Shown here piece after piece: positions 34,022-42,808 of a stretch of 64,000 nucleotides of DNA. The notes beneath the pieces are model-generated. The model ran no database searches. It was not told where the DNA came from and saw only the letters and a program-made list of their open reading frames with translations. A program made the position numbers and the translations under genes. Origin of the DNA: Prevotella sp. (GTDB lineage Bacteria; Bacteroidota; Bacteroidia; Bacteroidales; Bacteroidaceae); the NCBI GenBank assembly GCA_017443345.1, contig JAFSNR010000061.1, positions 62,001 to 126,000 on the forward strand, read 5' to 3'. How positions within the stretch are numbered: position 1 is the stretch's first letter; every line of letters begins with the position of its first letter.

Positions 34022-36484
34022 ATGAAAGTAATGAAATTCGGCGGAACGTCCGTAGGTTCCGTAAAAAGCATTCTTAGCTTGAAAAACATTGTGGAGGCAG
34101 AGGCTCGGACGCAACCTGTCATCGTAGTAGTAAGCGCACTCGACGGCATCACAGACAAACTGATTGCCACGTCGCAGATGGCCAAACAGGGCGACGAGCA
34201 CTATCGCGAGGAATTCGACGCGATGGTGAAGCGCCACCACCAGATGATCGACACGATCATCACGGACGACAAAAAGCGCGTAGACTTATTCAACAATGTA
34301 GACCAGCTCTTCGATCAGCTGAAGAGTATCTTCTACGGTGTGTACTTGATTCACGACCTCTCGAAGAAGACGGAGGACGCGATTGTTTCCTATGGTGAGC
34401 GCCTGAGTTCGCACATCGTTGCTGCGATGGTGAAGAATGGTGTCCGTATGAACAGCCGCGACTTTATCCGTACAGAGAAGAAGCAGGGCAAGCACGTGGT
34501 AGATGCAGATCTGACCACCGAGCTGGTAAAGGAAACGTTCAAGAACCTGAATGACAAGACGATCTACGTCGTACCTGGATTTATTGCTCGCGATCGCGAC
34601 AGCCACGAGACCACCAACCTTGGACGTGGTGGTTCTGACTACACGGCTTCCATCATTGCCGCTGTACTCAATGCCGAGGTACTGGAGATCTGGACGGATG
34701 TCGATGGTTTCATGACGGCCGATCCAAAGGTCATTAAGAGTGCTTACACCATCAACGAACTCTCTTACGTAGAGGCGATGGAGCTCTGTAACTTCGGAGC
34801 CAAGGTGATTTATCCGCCTACCATCTATCCCGTCTGCGTCAAGAATATACCTATCAAGGTCAAGAATACCTTCAACCCTGAACACCCAGGAACCCTCATC
34901 AAGGCAAAGATCGATGACGACAACAAGCCTATCAAGGGTATCTCGAGCATCAAGGGCACCTCACTCATCACGGTGACAGGTCTCTCGATGGTGGGTGTGA
35001 TTGGTGTGAACCGTCGAATCTTCACCACGCTGGCCAACAAGGGAATCTCAGTCTTCATGGTGTCACAGGCTTCTTCTGAGAACTCCACCTCTATCGGTGT
35101 GCGCGACGAGGATGCTGAGGCAGCAGCAGAGGTTTTGAATGCAGAATTCGCCAAGGAGATCGAGACGGGCGCCATGTTCCCCATGCAGGTGGAGAGTGGC
35201 CTCGCCACCATCGCCATCGTGGGTGAGAACATGAAGCAGACACCTGGTATCGCTGGTAAACTGTTTGGTACACTTGGTCGCTCTGGTATCAGCGTGATTG
35301 CCTGTGCTCAGGGTGCCTCCGAGACGAACATCTCGTTCGTTGTCGATGGCCGTTTCCTGCGCAAGTCGCTCAACGTGCTCCACGACTCGTTCTTCCTGTC
35401 AGAATACAAGGTGCTCAACCTCTTCATCTGTGGTATCGGTACCGTGGGAGGCATGTTGTTGGAGCAGATCCGTACCCAGCAGCAGTTCCTCATGCAGTCG
35501 CGCAGACTGAAGCTCAACGTCGTTGGTATCTCTGACGTTGACAATTTCGTGCTCGATCGCGATGGCATCGATCTCGACAACTACGAGAAAATCCTGCGTG
35601 CCGGCTTCCCTGCTAACACAGACCACATGCGCGACGAGATTGTGAAGATGAATATCTTCAACTCGGTATTCGTCGACTGTACTGCCAGCCGTCAGATTGC
35701 CCTGCTTTATCAGACATTCTTAGAGCATAACATATCCGTTGTTGCAGCCAACAAGATTGCTGCTTCAAGCGACTACGACAGCTATCTGAAACTTCGTCAG
35801 ACAGCTCGCGATCGTGGTGTATGGTTCCGCTACGAGACCAACGTAGGTGCTGGTCTGCCCATTATCGGTACCATCAACGACCTCTGCAACTCAGGAGATA
35901 AGATCCTGAAGATCGAGGCTATCCTCTCTGGTACGCTGAACTTCATCTTCAACGAGATAGCAGCCGATGTGCCCTTCTCTGAGACGGTGAAGCGTGCTAA
36001 GGAGCAGCGCTACTCTGAGCCCGATCCTCGTATCGACCTCAGCGGTACCGACGTGATCCGTAAGCTCGTCATCCTGACGCGTGAGGCTGGCTATAAGGTA
36101 GAACAAGAGGATGTTGAGAAACATCTCTTCGTGCCCGATAGCTATTTCGAGGGCTCGATCGACGACTTCTGGAAGCGTCTGCCTGAGCTCGATGCCGACT
36201 TTGAGGAGCGTCGTAAGGTGCTCGAGGCTGGGAATAAGCGCTGGCGCTTTGTGGCCACGATGGAAGCCGATGAGAATAATCCATCGTCGTTCAAGACAAG
36301 TGTGGCTTTGAAGGAGGTTCCTTACGGTCACCCATTCTACGGTCTCGAAGGCTCTAACAATATCGTGTTGCTCACCACTGAGCGTTACAAGGAGTACCCC
36401 ATGCTCATCCAGGGCTATGGTGCTGGTGCCGCTGTAACCGCAGCTGGTGTCTTCGCAAATATCATGAGTATCGCAAATATTTAG
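34022..36484 (+). CDS. thrA: Bifunctional aspartate kinase / homoserine dehydrogenase
   Basis: The 820-residue fusion has aspartokinase at the N-terminus (MKVMKFGGTSVGS, then GRGGSDYTASIIAAVL and ACT domains around residues 310-460, SVFMVSQASSENS). Homoserine dehydrogenase follows (FICGIGTVGGMLLEQI, AANKIAASSDYDSY, and the catalytic GLPIIGTINDL and GTLNFIFNE). It catalyses the first and third steps from aspartate to threonine and methionine. ACT domains imply feedback control. An in-frame TTG at 34010 is an alternative start; ATG 34022 matches the family. The PGM-like gene starts 4 bp after the stop. Confidence 0.97.
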   Translation: MKVMKFGGTSVGSVKSILSLKNIVEAEARTQPVIVVVSALDGITDKLIATSQMAKQGDEHYREEFDAMVKRHHQMIDTIITDDKKRVDLFNNVDQLFDQLKSIFYGVYLIHDLSKKTEDAIVSYGERLSSHIVAAMVKNGVRMNSRDFIRTEKKQGKHVVDADLTTELVKETFKNLNDKTIYVVPGFIARDRDSHETTNLGRGGSDYTASIIAAVLNAEVLEIWTDVDGFMTADPKVIKSAYTINELSYVEAMELCNFGAKVIYPPTIYPVCVKNIPIKVKNTFNPEHPGTLIKAKIDDDNKPIKGISSIKGTSLITVTGLSMVGVIGVNRRIFTTLANKGISVFMVSQASSENSTSIGVRDEDAEAAAEVLNAEFAKEIETGAMFPMQVESGLATIAIVGENMKQTPGIAGKLFGTLGRSGISVIACAQGASETNISFVVDGRFLRKSLNVLHDSFFLSEYKVLNLFICGIGTVGGMLLEQIRTQQQFLMQSRRLKLNVVGISDVDNFVLDRDGIDLDNYEKILRAGFPANTDHMRDEIVKMNIFNSVFVDCTASRQIALLYQTFLEHNISVVAANKIAASSDYDSYLKLRQTARDRGVWFRYETNVGAGLPIIGTINDLCNSGDKILKIEAILSGTLNFIFNEIAADVPFSETVKRAKEQRYSEPDPRIDLSGTDVIRKLVILTREAGYKVEQEDVEKHLFVPDSYFEGSIDDFWKRLPELDADFEERRKVLEAGNKRWRFVATMEADENNPSSFKTSVALKEVPYGHPFYGLEGSNNIVLLTTERYKEYPMLIQGYGAGAAVTAAGVFANIMSIANI

Positions 36485-36488
36485 TCAT

Positions 36489-37802
36489 ATGAAGCATATC
36501 ATCATACTTGGTGATGGCATGGCAGATCTTCCCGTCGAACGACTCGGTGGGAAGACCTTGCTGCAATATGCCCATAAACCTATGATGGACCAGCTGGCTC
36601 GTGAAGGCCGCTGCGGACGATTGGTGACCGTTCCTGAGGGATTCCCCCCAGGCTCTGAGGTGGCCAATACTGCCATTCTGGGTTACGATCTGAATAAGGT
36701 GTACGAAGGCAGAGGGCCACTCGAAGCGGCCTCTATCGGCTACGAGATGGCTGACGACGACTTCGCCATTCGTTGTAATATCATCACGCTCGAAGATGGC
36801 AAGATCATCACCCACAACGGTGGTAATCTCGAGACGAAGGATGCCGATGTACTCATCAAATACCTGAACGAGAACCTCGCTAAACCCATCAACGAACGTG
36901 AGGGTTGCGAGCGTGTGAAGTTTATCACGGGCATCCAGTATCGCCACCTGCTGGTCATCAAGGGAGGCTCGAAGCACATCGTCTGTGCCCCACCCCATGA
37001 TCATCCCAACGAGGAGTGGCGCTCACTACTGGTAAAACCAGAAGAAGGGGTTAGTGGTGAGGGGCAAGAGGTTAGAGAATACCCAGCTGCAGAGACATCT
37101 CTAACCCCTAACCCCTTCTCACTAACCCCTCAACAAACCTCCGATCTCATCAACGAGCTTATCCTGAAGTCGCAGACGCTCCTCGCTGAGCATCCTTTCA
37201 ATCAGGAACGTGCCAAGCGTGGTGAGCGCCAGGCTAACAGCATCTGGCCTTGGAGTGGCGGCTATCGTCCTTCGATGGAAACGCTCATGCAACAGTATCC
37301 GCAGGTGAAGTCTGGTACCGTCATCTCTGCCGTAGACCTCATTCGTGGCATCGGCCACTATGCTGGTCTGAAGATTGTGGAGGTCGAGGGCGCTACTGGT
37401 CTGGCTGACACCAACTACGAAGGCAAGGCTCAGGCTGCTATCGAGGCCCTCGAGAAGGATGACTTCGTGTTTGTCCATGTAGAGGCGAGCGACGAGGCAG
37501 GCCATGATGGTGACCTCGAACTGAAGCTGAAGACCATCGAGTATCTCGACCAGCGACTCATCGCCCCTATATATAATAAGGTAATGACGATGGATGAGCC
37601 TGTGTGCATCGCCGTCCTCCCTGATCATCTCACACCCGTAGAGATGCGCATCCACGTAGGACAGCCCGTTCCCTTCCTCATCTGGCATCCTGGCATCGAG
37701 CCCGACAACGTCCAGCAATACGATGAAGTCTCTTGTGTATCAGGCTCATACGGACTCTTAAAGCTCAATGAGTTCATGCAGACCCTCATGTCTATTCAAT
37801 AG
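36489..37802 (+). CDS. ApgM-like phosphoglycerate-mutase-family protein, probable homoserine kinase analog
   Basis: The 437-residue protein is of the archaeal-type cofactor-independent phosphoglycerate mutase family. Metal/phosphate motifs are IIILGDGMADLP, the serine region PPGSEVANTAILGYDL, VHVEASDEAGHDGDLELK and VLPDHLTPVEMRIH. Lying between thrA and thrC, where homoserine kinase (thrB) is normally encoded, it is probably the functional replacement of ThrB; this assignment has been proposed for Bacteroides and related operons. A true PGM role in glycolysis is the alternative. Residues about 186-214 are an insert encoded by an inverted repeat (37046-37130). The thrC gene follows 31 bp downstream. 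Confidence 0.85.
   Translation: MKHIIILGDGMADLPVERLGGKTLLQYAHKPMMDQLAREGRCGRLVTVPEGFPPGSEVANTAILGYDLNKVYEGRGPLEAASIGYEMADDDFAIRCNIITLEDGKIITHNGGNLETKDADVLIKYLNENLAKPINEREGCERVKFITGIQYRHLLVIKGGSKHIVCAPPHDHPNEEWRSLLVKPEEGVSGEGQEVREYPAAETSLTPNPFSLTPQQTSDLINELILKSQTLLAEHPFNQERAKRGERQANSIWPWSGGYRPSMETLMQQYPQVKSGTVISAVDLIRGIGHYAGLKIVEVEGATGLADTNYEGKAQAAIEALEKDDFVFVHVEASDEAGHDGDLELKLKTIEYLDQRLIAPIYNKVMTMDEPVCIAVLPDHLTPVEMRIHVGQPVPFLIWHPGIEPDNVQQYDEVSCVSGSYGLLKLNEFMQTLMSIQ
37046..37130 (+). repeat. Intragenic palindromic element in the PGM-like gene
   Basis: Arms 37046-37078 and 37098-37130 (33 nt each) match as reverse complements at 27 of 33 positions, with a 19-bp spacer. They begin AGGGGTTAGTG and end GGTTAGAGA, like the intergenic element at 28062-28177. 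Confidence 0.8.
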
Positions 37803-37833
37803 TAAAATAGTAAATTGTCAAATAGTCAAATAT

Positions 37834-39189
37834 ATGAAGTACTATAGTACGAATAATAAGGCTCCTATCGCTGACCTGCACAAGGCAGTGGTGAAAGGTC
37901 TCGCAGAAGATCGCGGACTTTATATGCCAGAGCGTATCAACCAGCTGCCCAAGGAATTCTTCGACAACATCGACAAGATGTCGTTCCAGGAGATTGCCTA
38001 CACGGTGGCCAATGCTTTCTTTGGCGAGGATGTGGATCCCGATGCCCTGAAGGACATTGTCTACGACACGCTGTCGTTCGATTGTCCTGTGGTCAATGTC
38101 AAGGACAATATTTACACCCTCGAACTCTTTCATGGCCCCACCCTCGCCTTTAAGGATGTGGGCGCCCGTTTCATGGCGCGACTGCTGCAGTATTTTATCA
38201 AGCAGGAGGGCAAGGGCCAGCAGGTGAACGTCCTCGTGGCCACCTCTGGCGATACGGGCTCTGCCGTAGCCAATGGCTTCCTCGGTGTCGATGGCATCCA
38301 TGTCTATGTGCTCTATCCGAAGGGTAAGGTCTCTCCCATTCAGGAGTGCCAGTTCACCACGCTGGGCAAGAACATCACGGCTATCGAGGTCGATGGTGTG
38401 TTCGACGATTGCCAGGCACTCGTGAAGAACGCCTTCATGGACGCAGAGCTCAATCAGCACATGAAGCTCACCTCTGCCAACTCCATCAACGTGGCCCGTT
38501 TCCTGCCCCAGGCATTCTACTATTTCAACGCGTACGCTCAAGTTAAGAAAATGAGAAATGAAGAAAATGAGAAAATGAGAAATTCTCATTCTCTCAATCT
38601 CTCATTCTCTCAATCTCCAATAGTGATGTGCGTGCCTTCTGGAAACTTCGGCAATATCTGTGCAGCCCTCTTCGGCCACGCCATGGGTCTGCCCATCAAG
38701 CGTTTCATCGCTGCCAACAATGCCAACGATATCTTCTTCAAGTATCTCCAGACAGGCCAGTACGAGCCGAAGCCCTCGAAGCAGACGCTCGCCAATGCGA
38801 TGGACGTAGGCGATCCCTCGAACTTCGCCCGCATCTACGACCTCTATGGCAAGAGCCACGAGCGCATCACCTCGCTCATCAGTGGCGCCACCTACAGCGA
38901 CGACCAGATCCGTGAGACCATGCGCCAGTGCTATGCCGATACGAAGTATATCCTCGATCCTCATGGTGCCTGTGGTTATCAGGCGCTCGTCGAAGGTCTT
39001 CAGGAAGGCGAGATTGGTGTCTTCTGCGAGACGGCCCATCCTGCCAAGTTCAAGGAGAAGGTGGACGAGATCCTCGGCATCGACGTCGGGATCCCCGATC
39101 GCCTCGCTGCCTTCATGAAGGGACAGAAACAAAGTGTCCCCATGACGAAGGACTTCGCAGATTTCAAGCAGTATCTGCTCGCGCAATAA
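37834..39189 (+). CDS. thrC: Threonine synthase, with an in-frame palindromic insert
   Basis: The 451-residue PLP enzyme makes threonine from O-phosphohomoserine. The PLP lysine lies in GPTLAFKDVGARFMA, and the phosphate-binding loop is ATSGDTGSAVANGF. It belongs to the yeast-like threonine synthase group with the MKYYSTN start. The ATG at 37834 is preferred over an upstream in-frame one that would lie in the PGM-like gene. Between NAYAQ and IVMCVPSGNFGN, residues about 240-260 are an insert encoded by an inverted repeat of AATGAGA units (38552-38612). The operon ends at a strong terminator 5 bp after the stop. Confidence 0.96.
   Translation: MKYYSTNNKAPIADLHKAVVKGLAEDRGLYMPERINQLPKEFFDNIDKMSFQEIAYTVANAFFGEDVDPDALKDIVYDTLSFDCPVVNVKDNIYTLELFHGPTLAFKDVGARFMARLLQYFIKQEGKGQQVNVLVATSGDTGSAVANGFLGVDGIHVYVLYPKGKVSPIQECQFTTLGKNITAIEVDGVFDDCQALVKNAFMDAELNQHMKLTSANSINVARFLPQAFYYFNAYAQVKKMRNEENEKMRNSHSLNLSFSQSPIVMCVPSGNFGNICAALFGHAMGLPIKRFIAANNANDIFFKYLQTGQYEPKPSKQTLANAMDVGDPSNFARIYDLYGKSHERITSLISGATYSDDQIRETMRQCYADTKYILDPHGACGYQALVEGLQEGEIGVFCETAHPAKFKEKVDEILGIDVGIPDRLAAFMKGQKQSVPMTKDFADFKQYLLAQ
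38552..38612 (+). repeat. Intragenic palindromic element in thrC
   Basis: GA-rich arm 38552-38580 and TC-rich arm 38584-38612 match as reverse complements at about 22 of 29 positions, almost without spacer. They are built of AATGAGA units, as at the gene junctions 47377-47410 and 49213-49255. Confidence 0.75.
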
Positions 39190-39193
39190 ATAG

Positions 39194-39229
39194 GAATCCC
39201 TGCCAAGCGGCAGGGATTCTTATTTTATT
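39194..39229 (+). terminator. Rho-independent terminator of the thr operon
   Basis: GAATCCCTGCC (39194-39204), loop AAGC, GGCAGGGATTC (39209-39219), then TTATTTTATT. Perfect 11-bp stem. Confidence 0.9.
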
Positions 39230-39644
39230 CAGTTCCCATATCGACGGGTTCAAAATGGAAGTCGGATGATGAGATGTAGCGCACATCGTAGTTCTTGACT
39301 TTCTTGCCGACGTATTTCTTCATCATCTTCTTGTACTTCTTCTCAGCATCCTTCCGCTTCAGGGTACTTACCACCACACAGGTTCGCTTGGGCAGATCCA
39401 TCTTCTGTTCACAGTAGTTGCGCAACTGATAGGAATAGTTGCTCTTGCCTGCGAGGAAGCCCTTCTTGGTCACCCACACGCTGTCCACCGTCTGTATATC
39501 GGTGAAGAAGACGGTAGAGTCGTTAAAGGAGGCTGCGAAGCCAAACAAGTATGCCTTGGGAACTAATATGTTCTGCGCAGTAGCCGCCTGTGGAGCAGCT
39601 GCCAACAGCAGGATGGCTAACGCCATGTTTCTGATCATTTTCAT
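39225..39644 (-). CDS. Exported protein of unknown function
   Basis: The 139-residue protein has a signal peptide (MALAILLLAAAPQAATAQ, cleavage after about residue 24). The mature part is a small mixed domain with two cysteines (YCEQKMDLPKRTC) and a lysine-rich helix (RKDAEKKYKKMMKKYVGKKV). No family is recognised. It lies between the thr terminator and rpoD on the minus strand, directly after the rpoD stop; its start overlaps none, and it may be read from the rpoD promoter. Confidence 0.8.
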   Translation of the reverse strand: MKMIRNMALAILLLAAAPQAATAQNILVPKAYLFGFAASFNDSTVFFTDIQTVDSVWVTKKGFLAGKSNYSYQLRNYCEQKMDLPKRTCVVVSTLKRKDAEKKYKKMMKKYVGKKVKNYDVRYISSSDFHFEPVDMGTE

Positions 39645-40505
39645 TTATCCTAAATATGACTTTAATATTTTATTCTTTGTACTCGACCTGAGCTTACGGA
39701 TGGCCTTTTCCTTGATCTGGCGCACACGCTCACGAGTCAGTCCGAACTTCTCTCCGATCTCCTCGAGCGTCAGTTCCGGACAGCCGATGCCATACGAAGC
39801 CTCAATCACGTTGCGCTCGCGCTCGTTGAGCATGTTCAGCGCATTCTGAATCTCAGCCTTCAACGACTCTGCCACCAGCGTCATATCAGCCATCGGCGAG
39901 TCTGAATTCGGCATGACATCGAGCAGACTGTTGTCCTCGCCTTCCACGAAGGGCGCATCCACAGAGATGTGATGCCCGTTGATGTTCATCGCCTCGTCGA
40001 TCTTGTCCTCAGGCAGATCTATCTTCTCGGCAATCTCCTCAATCGACGGCCTGCGCTCGTTGGCCTGCTCGAAACGGTTGATCTCGCGATTAATCTTATT
40101 CACCGATCCCACCTGGTTCAGCGGCAGTCTGACGATGCGGCTCTGTTCCGAGATGGCCTGCAGGATACTCTGACGGATCCACCAGACGGCATAGGAGATG
40201 AACTTGAAGCCACGCGTCTCGTCGAAACGCTCAGCCGCCTTCAGCAGTCCGAGGTTACCCTCGTTGATCAGGTCAGGCAGACTGAGGCCTTGGTTCTGAT
40301 ATTGCTTCGCCACAGAGACCACGAATCTGAGGTTAGCCCTTGTCAGCCGCTCCAGCGCCTTCTTGTCGCCCTTGCGTATCTGCTGAGCAAGTTCCACTTC
40401 TTCATCTGCCGAGATCATCTCCTCCTTGCCGATTTCCTGCAGGTACTTTTCCAGGGAGGCACTCTCTCGGTTGGTTATAGATTTCGTGATTTTTAGTTGT
40501 CTCAT
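39645..40505 (-). CDS. rpoD: Primary RNA polymerase sigma factor (RpoD/SigA)
   Basis: The 286-residue protein is the short Bacteroidota primary sigma. It starts [20 protein letters not shown], has region 1.2 ([20 protein letters not shown]), region 2 with [22 protein letters not shown] and [14 protein letters not shown], region 3, and region 4 with a helix-turn-helix ([20 protein letters not shown]). It directs RNA polymerase to the TTTG/TAnnTTTG promoters seen throughout this window. The ATG at 40505 agrees with family length; an extension to 40562 would cross the promoter. Its promoter (TACTTTTG 40532-40539 with TTTG at 40560-40563) is unusually close to the htrA terminator. Confidence 0.97.
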   Translation of the reverse strand: MRQLKITKSITNRESASLEKYLQEIGKEEMISADEEVELAQQIRKGDKKALERLTRANLRFVVSVAKQYQNQGLSLPDLINEGNLGLLKAAERFDETRGFKFISYAVWWIRQSILQAISEQSRIVRLPLNQVGSVNKINREINRFEQANERRPSIEEIAEKIDLPEDKIDEAMNINGHHISVDAPFVEGEDNSLLDVMPNSDSPMADMTLVAESLKAEIQNALNMLNERERNVIEASYGIGCPELTLEEIGEKFGLTRERVRQIKEKAIRKLRSSTKNKILKSYLG

Positions 40506-40531
40506 TGTGGTTACTGTTTTTAGCCGTTCTG

Positions 40532-40563
40532 CAAAAGTAAGGCTTTTTCTTGATTCGACCAAA
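40532..40563 (-). promoter_or_regulatory. Promoter of rpoD
   Basis: On the minus strand, TTTG (40560-40563), 20-bp spacer, TACTTTTG (40532-40539). The -33 box lies in the poly-A/T tract of the htrA terminator. Confidence 0.75.
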
Positions 40564-40600
40564 AAAAAACCACGAATTTTTACATTCGTGGCTCTTTTTT
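40561..40600 (-). terminator. Terminator of htrA
   Basis: CCACGAAT (40570-40577) pairs with ATTCGTGG (40584-40591), with a T-run on the minus strand side (40561-40569). It overlaps the upstream box of the rpoD promoter. Confidence 0.85.
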
Positions 40601-40611
40601 GTCATTTTTCC

Positions 40612-42108
40612 TTATTCATTGGCCAGAGGAACGGCGAAATAGCCCTTCTTTCCTGTCGGATAGATACCCTGAATATAGAGTACTGGTTCCTTGCTGGTCG
40701 AAGCCTCCTTCACGACATCCTGCAGGTCCTCGATGGTCTTGATGCTCTGGTCGTTCACCTTCTGGATGATGAAGCCCTTGGGCACGCCTGCATCCTTCAG
40801 TTTACCACCGTTGATCTTGATGACCTCGAGTCCGTAGCCGATGTTCAACTGCTCCTTCTGAGCGTCAGTGATGGCGCGGAAGCTGCCACCCAGCACGTCG
40901 AGGTCGGCATTCTTCACCACCTTCGTGTTGCCCTGCTCGTTCTTCAGTGTAGCCGATACCGTGTGGCTCTTCTTATTTCTCAGGTACGTGAGGCTGACCT
41001 TGTCGCCTGGACGCTTCTTGGCGAGGATACCCTGCAGCTCACCAAACTTGGTCACCTTCTGTCCGTCTACGGCGGTGATCACGTCACCCTCCTTCAGTCC
41101 GGCAGCCTCTGCAGCACCGTCCTCTACGACCTTAGCCACGTAGATACCCTCCATCGTGCCGAGGTCTACCTCCTTGTCCTTCTCCTTCTCTGCGTCCACG
41201 TAGTTCTTCACGTCAGTACCCTGGATGCCGATCATCGCACGCTGCACGTTACCATACTGCTTCAAGTCGTCGACTACCTTGTTCATGATGGTGGTAGGAA
41301 TGGCGAAACCATAGCCGATGTTCGACCCCGTCTGTGAATACAGCATGGCGTTGATACCCACCAACTCACCACGTGTGTTCACCAGCGCACCACCTGAGTT
41401 ACCCTGATTGATGGCCGCATCCGTCTGGATAAAGCTCTCCACACCGTTGGCACCCAGCGTACGGGCCTTGGCCGAGATGATACCAGCTGTTACCGTGTTG
41501 TTCAGTCCGAGCGGATTACCTACGGCGAGCACCCATTCACCCACTCTCACGTCGTCGCTGTTGGCGATGGTGATAGCAGGCAGGTTTTTGCCGTCGATCT
41601 TGATCAGAGCCAGGTCAGTGGTCTTGTCGGTACCGATGATACGGGCTGAATACTCCTTATTGTCAGTCAGACTGACCGTCAGCTCGTCAGCACCGTCCAC
41701 CACGTGGTTGTTGGTCACGATATAACCGTCGGCCGAGATGATCACACCCGATCCGGCTGCAGCACGCTTCGGAGTCTGAACCTGACGCTGGCGCTTGCCG
41801 TTGTTGCCCTGTCCACGTCCGAAGAAGCCACCAAACGGATCCGAGAAGAAATCCTCGAACGGATCACTGTACTCGATAGTCTGTACTTTCGAGTTCTGTA
41901 CTGATTTGATGTAAACCACCGATGGCAGCGCCTTCTCGGCTGCATAGGTGAGGTCTACGGGTTGTCCTGCCGGAGCAGAAGCTACGATAGGAGCAGGCGA
42001 TGCTGTAGCGGCATTGGTCTTGTTGAAAGCAGCTACAGAGAGAACCAAGGCAACAGCGCAGAAAGCTGGCGTTGCCACATTTACGATCTTTTTCATATTA
42101 TCTGTCAT
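40612..42108 (-). CDS. Periplasmic serine protease/chaperone of the Deg/HtrA family
   Basis: The 498-residue protein has an N-terminal signal peptide (IVNVATPAFCAVALVLSVAA). A trypsin-like domain follows with the triad histidine in IVTNNHVVDGADEL, aspartate in TDLALIKIDG and serine in GNSGGALVNTRGE, then two PDZ domains (GAAEAAGLKEGDVITAVDGQ and the C-terminal VPKGFIIQKVNDQSI). It degrades or refolds damaged envelope proteins. All catalytic residues are intact. The start could be M1 or M5. A minus-strand TAAATTTG box is at 42152-42159. Confidence 0.96.
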   Translation of the reverse strand: MTDNMKKIVNVATPAFCAVALVLSVAAFNKTNAATASPAPIVASAPAGQPVDLTYAAEKALPSVVYIKSVQNSKVQTIEYSDPFEDFFSDPFGGFFGRGQGNNGKRQRQVQTPKRAAAGSGVIISADGYIVTNNHVVDGADELTVSLTDNKEYSARIIGTDKTTDLALIKIDGKNLPAITIANSDDVRVGEWVLAVGNPLGLNNTVTAGIISAKARTLGANGVESFIQTDAAINQGNSGGALVNTRGELVGINAMLYSQTGSNIGYGFAIPTTIMNKVVDDLKQYGNVQRAMIGIQGTDVKNYVDAEKEKDKEVDLGTMEGIYVAKVVEDGAAEAAGLKEGDVITAVDGQKVTKFGELQGILAKKRPGDKVSLTYLRNKKSHTVSATLKNEQGNTKVVKNADLDVLGGSFRAITDAQKEQLNIGYGLEVIKINGGKLKDAGVPKGFIIQKVNDQSIKTIEDLQDVVKEASTSKEPVLYIQGIYPTGKKGYFAVPLANE

Positions 42109-42151
42109 TTTTGTATAATGTTTTAAAGTTCAAATTTTGCTTTTTCGAGTG

Positions 42152-42159
42152 CAAATTTA
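42152..42159 (-). promoter_or_regulatory. Promoter -7 box for htrA
   Basis: TAAATTTG on the minus strand with TTTG at 42182-42185 as a possible -33 box (22-bp spacer). Confidence 0.6.
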
Positions 42160-42374
42160 GTTTCATTTTTTTGTTTACTGACAAAATGTCGTAAATATTT
42201 GTCCCAATTTAACAATTTTCCCAGCCCCCTTAACGACCATTTGCGATTACGGGCATATTTCTTAAAATACTGACAAAATTAAGCATTCACTCTCGTTTTA
42301 GTTGCAAATATGCAATTATCTATTCTCGTCGAGCGCACAAAACCGGTCAAAATTGAAAATAATGAAGGTTTTAT

Positions 42375-42405
42375 TTTGCAGTTCGGCCGATTTGCGCTAT
42401 CTTTG
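42375..42405 (+). promoter_or_regulatory. Promoter of rnpB
   Basis: TTTG (42375-42378), 19-bp spacer, TATCTTTG (42398-42405); transcription would start close to the first paired base of RNase P RNA. Confidence 0.8.
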
Positions 42406-42415
42406 CACACAGAAA

Positions 42416-42777
42416 GCACTGTCACGGTCTGTCGCTGGTGCCATCTTGGCACGAGAGGAAAGTCCGGGCAGCACAGGGTGCCCCACTTCTGAAAGTGGAA
42501 GCTATTGGTGACAGTAGGTGCCGGCAGAAGAAAACAACCGCCACTCCTCCTGGAGGGGTAAGGGTGAGAAGGTGGTGTAAAAGACCACCAGCCAACGGGT
42601 GATCGTTGGGCTGTGCCGACTGGGGGCTGCAAGTTCATGTAAACCGTCGTCTGAGGGTTGCCCGCCCGAGTTATACGATGGAGGGTAGAATGCTTGAGCC
42701 ATGGGGTGACTCATGGACTAGATAAATGACAGGCACCGCTTTCGGGCGGAACAGAACCCGGCTTATAGCGACAGTGT
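42416..42777 (+). ncRNA. rnpB: RNase P RNA (class A)
   Basis: The catalytic RNA that processes pre-tRNA 5' ends. The diagnostic CR-I sequence GAGAGGAAAGTCCGGGC is at about 42453-42470, and the 3' conserved part ACAGAACCCGGCTTATAG is at about 42750-42768. The P1 helix is formed by CACTGTC (42417-42423) and GACAGTG (42770-42776). The helices between fit a type A RNase P RNA of about 360 nt. A T-rich tract (TTTTCTTTTTT) follows as terminator. The GGGGTGACTCATGGACTAGATAAATGACAGG segment corresponds to the CR-V region. Confidence 0.95.
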
Positions 42778-42808
42778 TTTCTTTTTTATATAATTAAGGT
42801 GATTGCCC

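Larger units (their letters stand above)
42109..42415. other. 307-bp divergent promoter interval
   Basis: Between htrA (minus) and rnpB (plus). It holds the two promoters (42152-42185 and 42375-42405) and AT-rich spacer; nothing else was seen. Confidence 0.7.

Noticed and set aside
40426..41337. 303-codon open frame on the plus strand
   Set aside because: It is antisense to rpoD and htrA and crosses their terminator and promoter.
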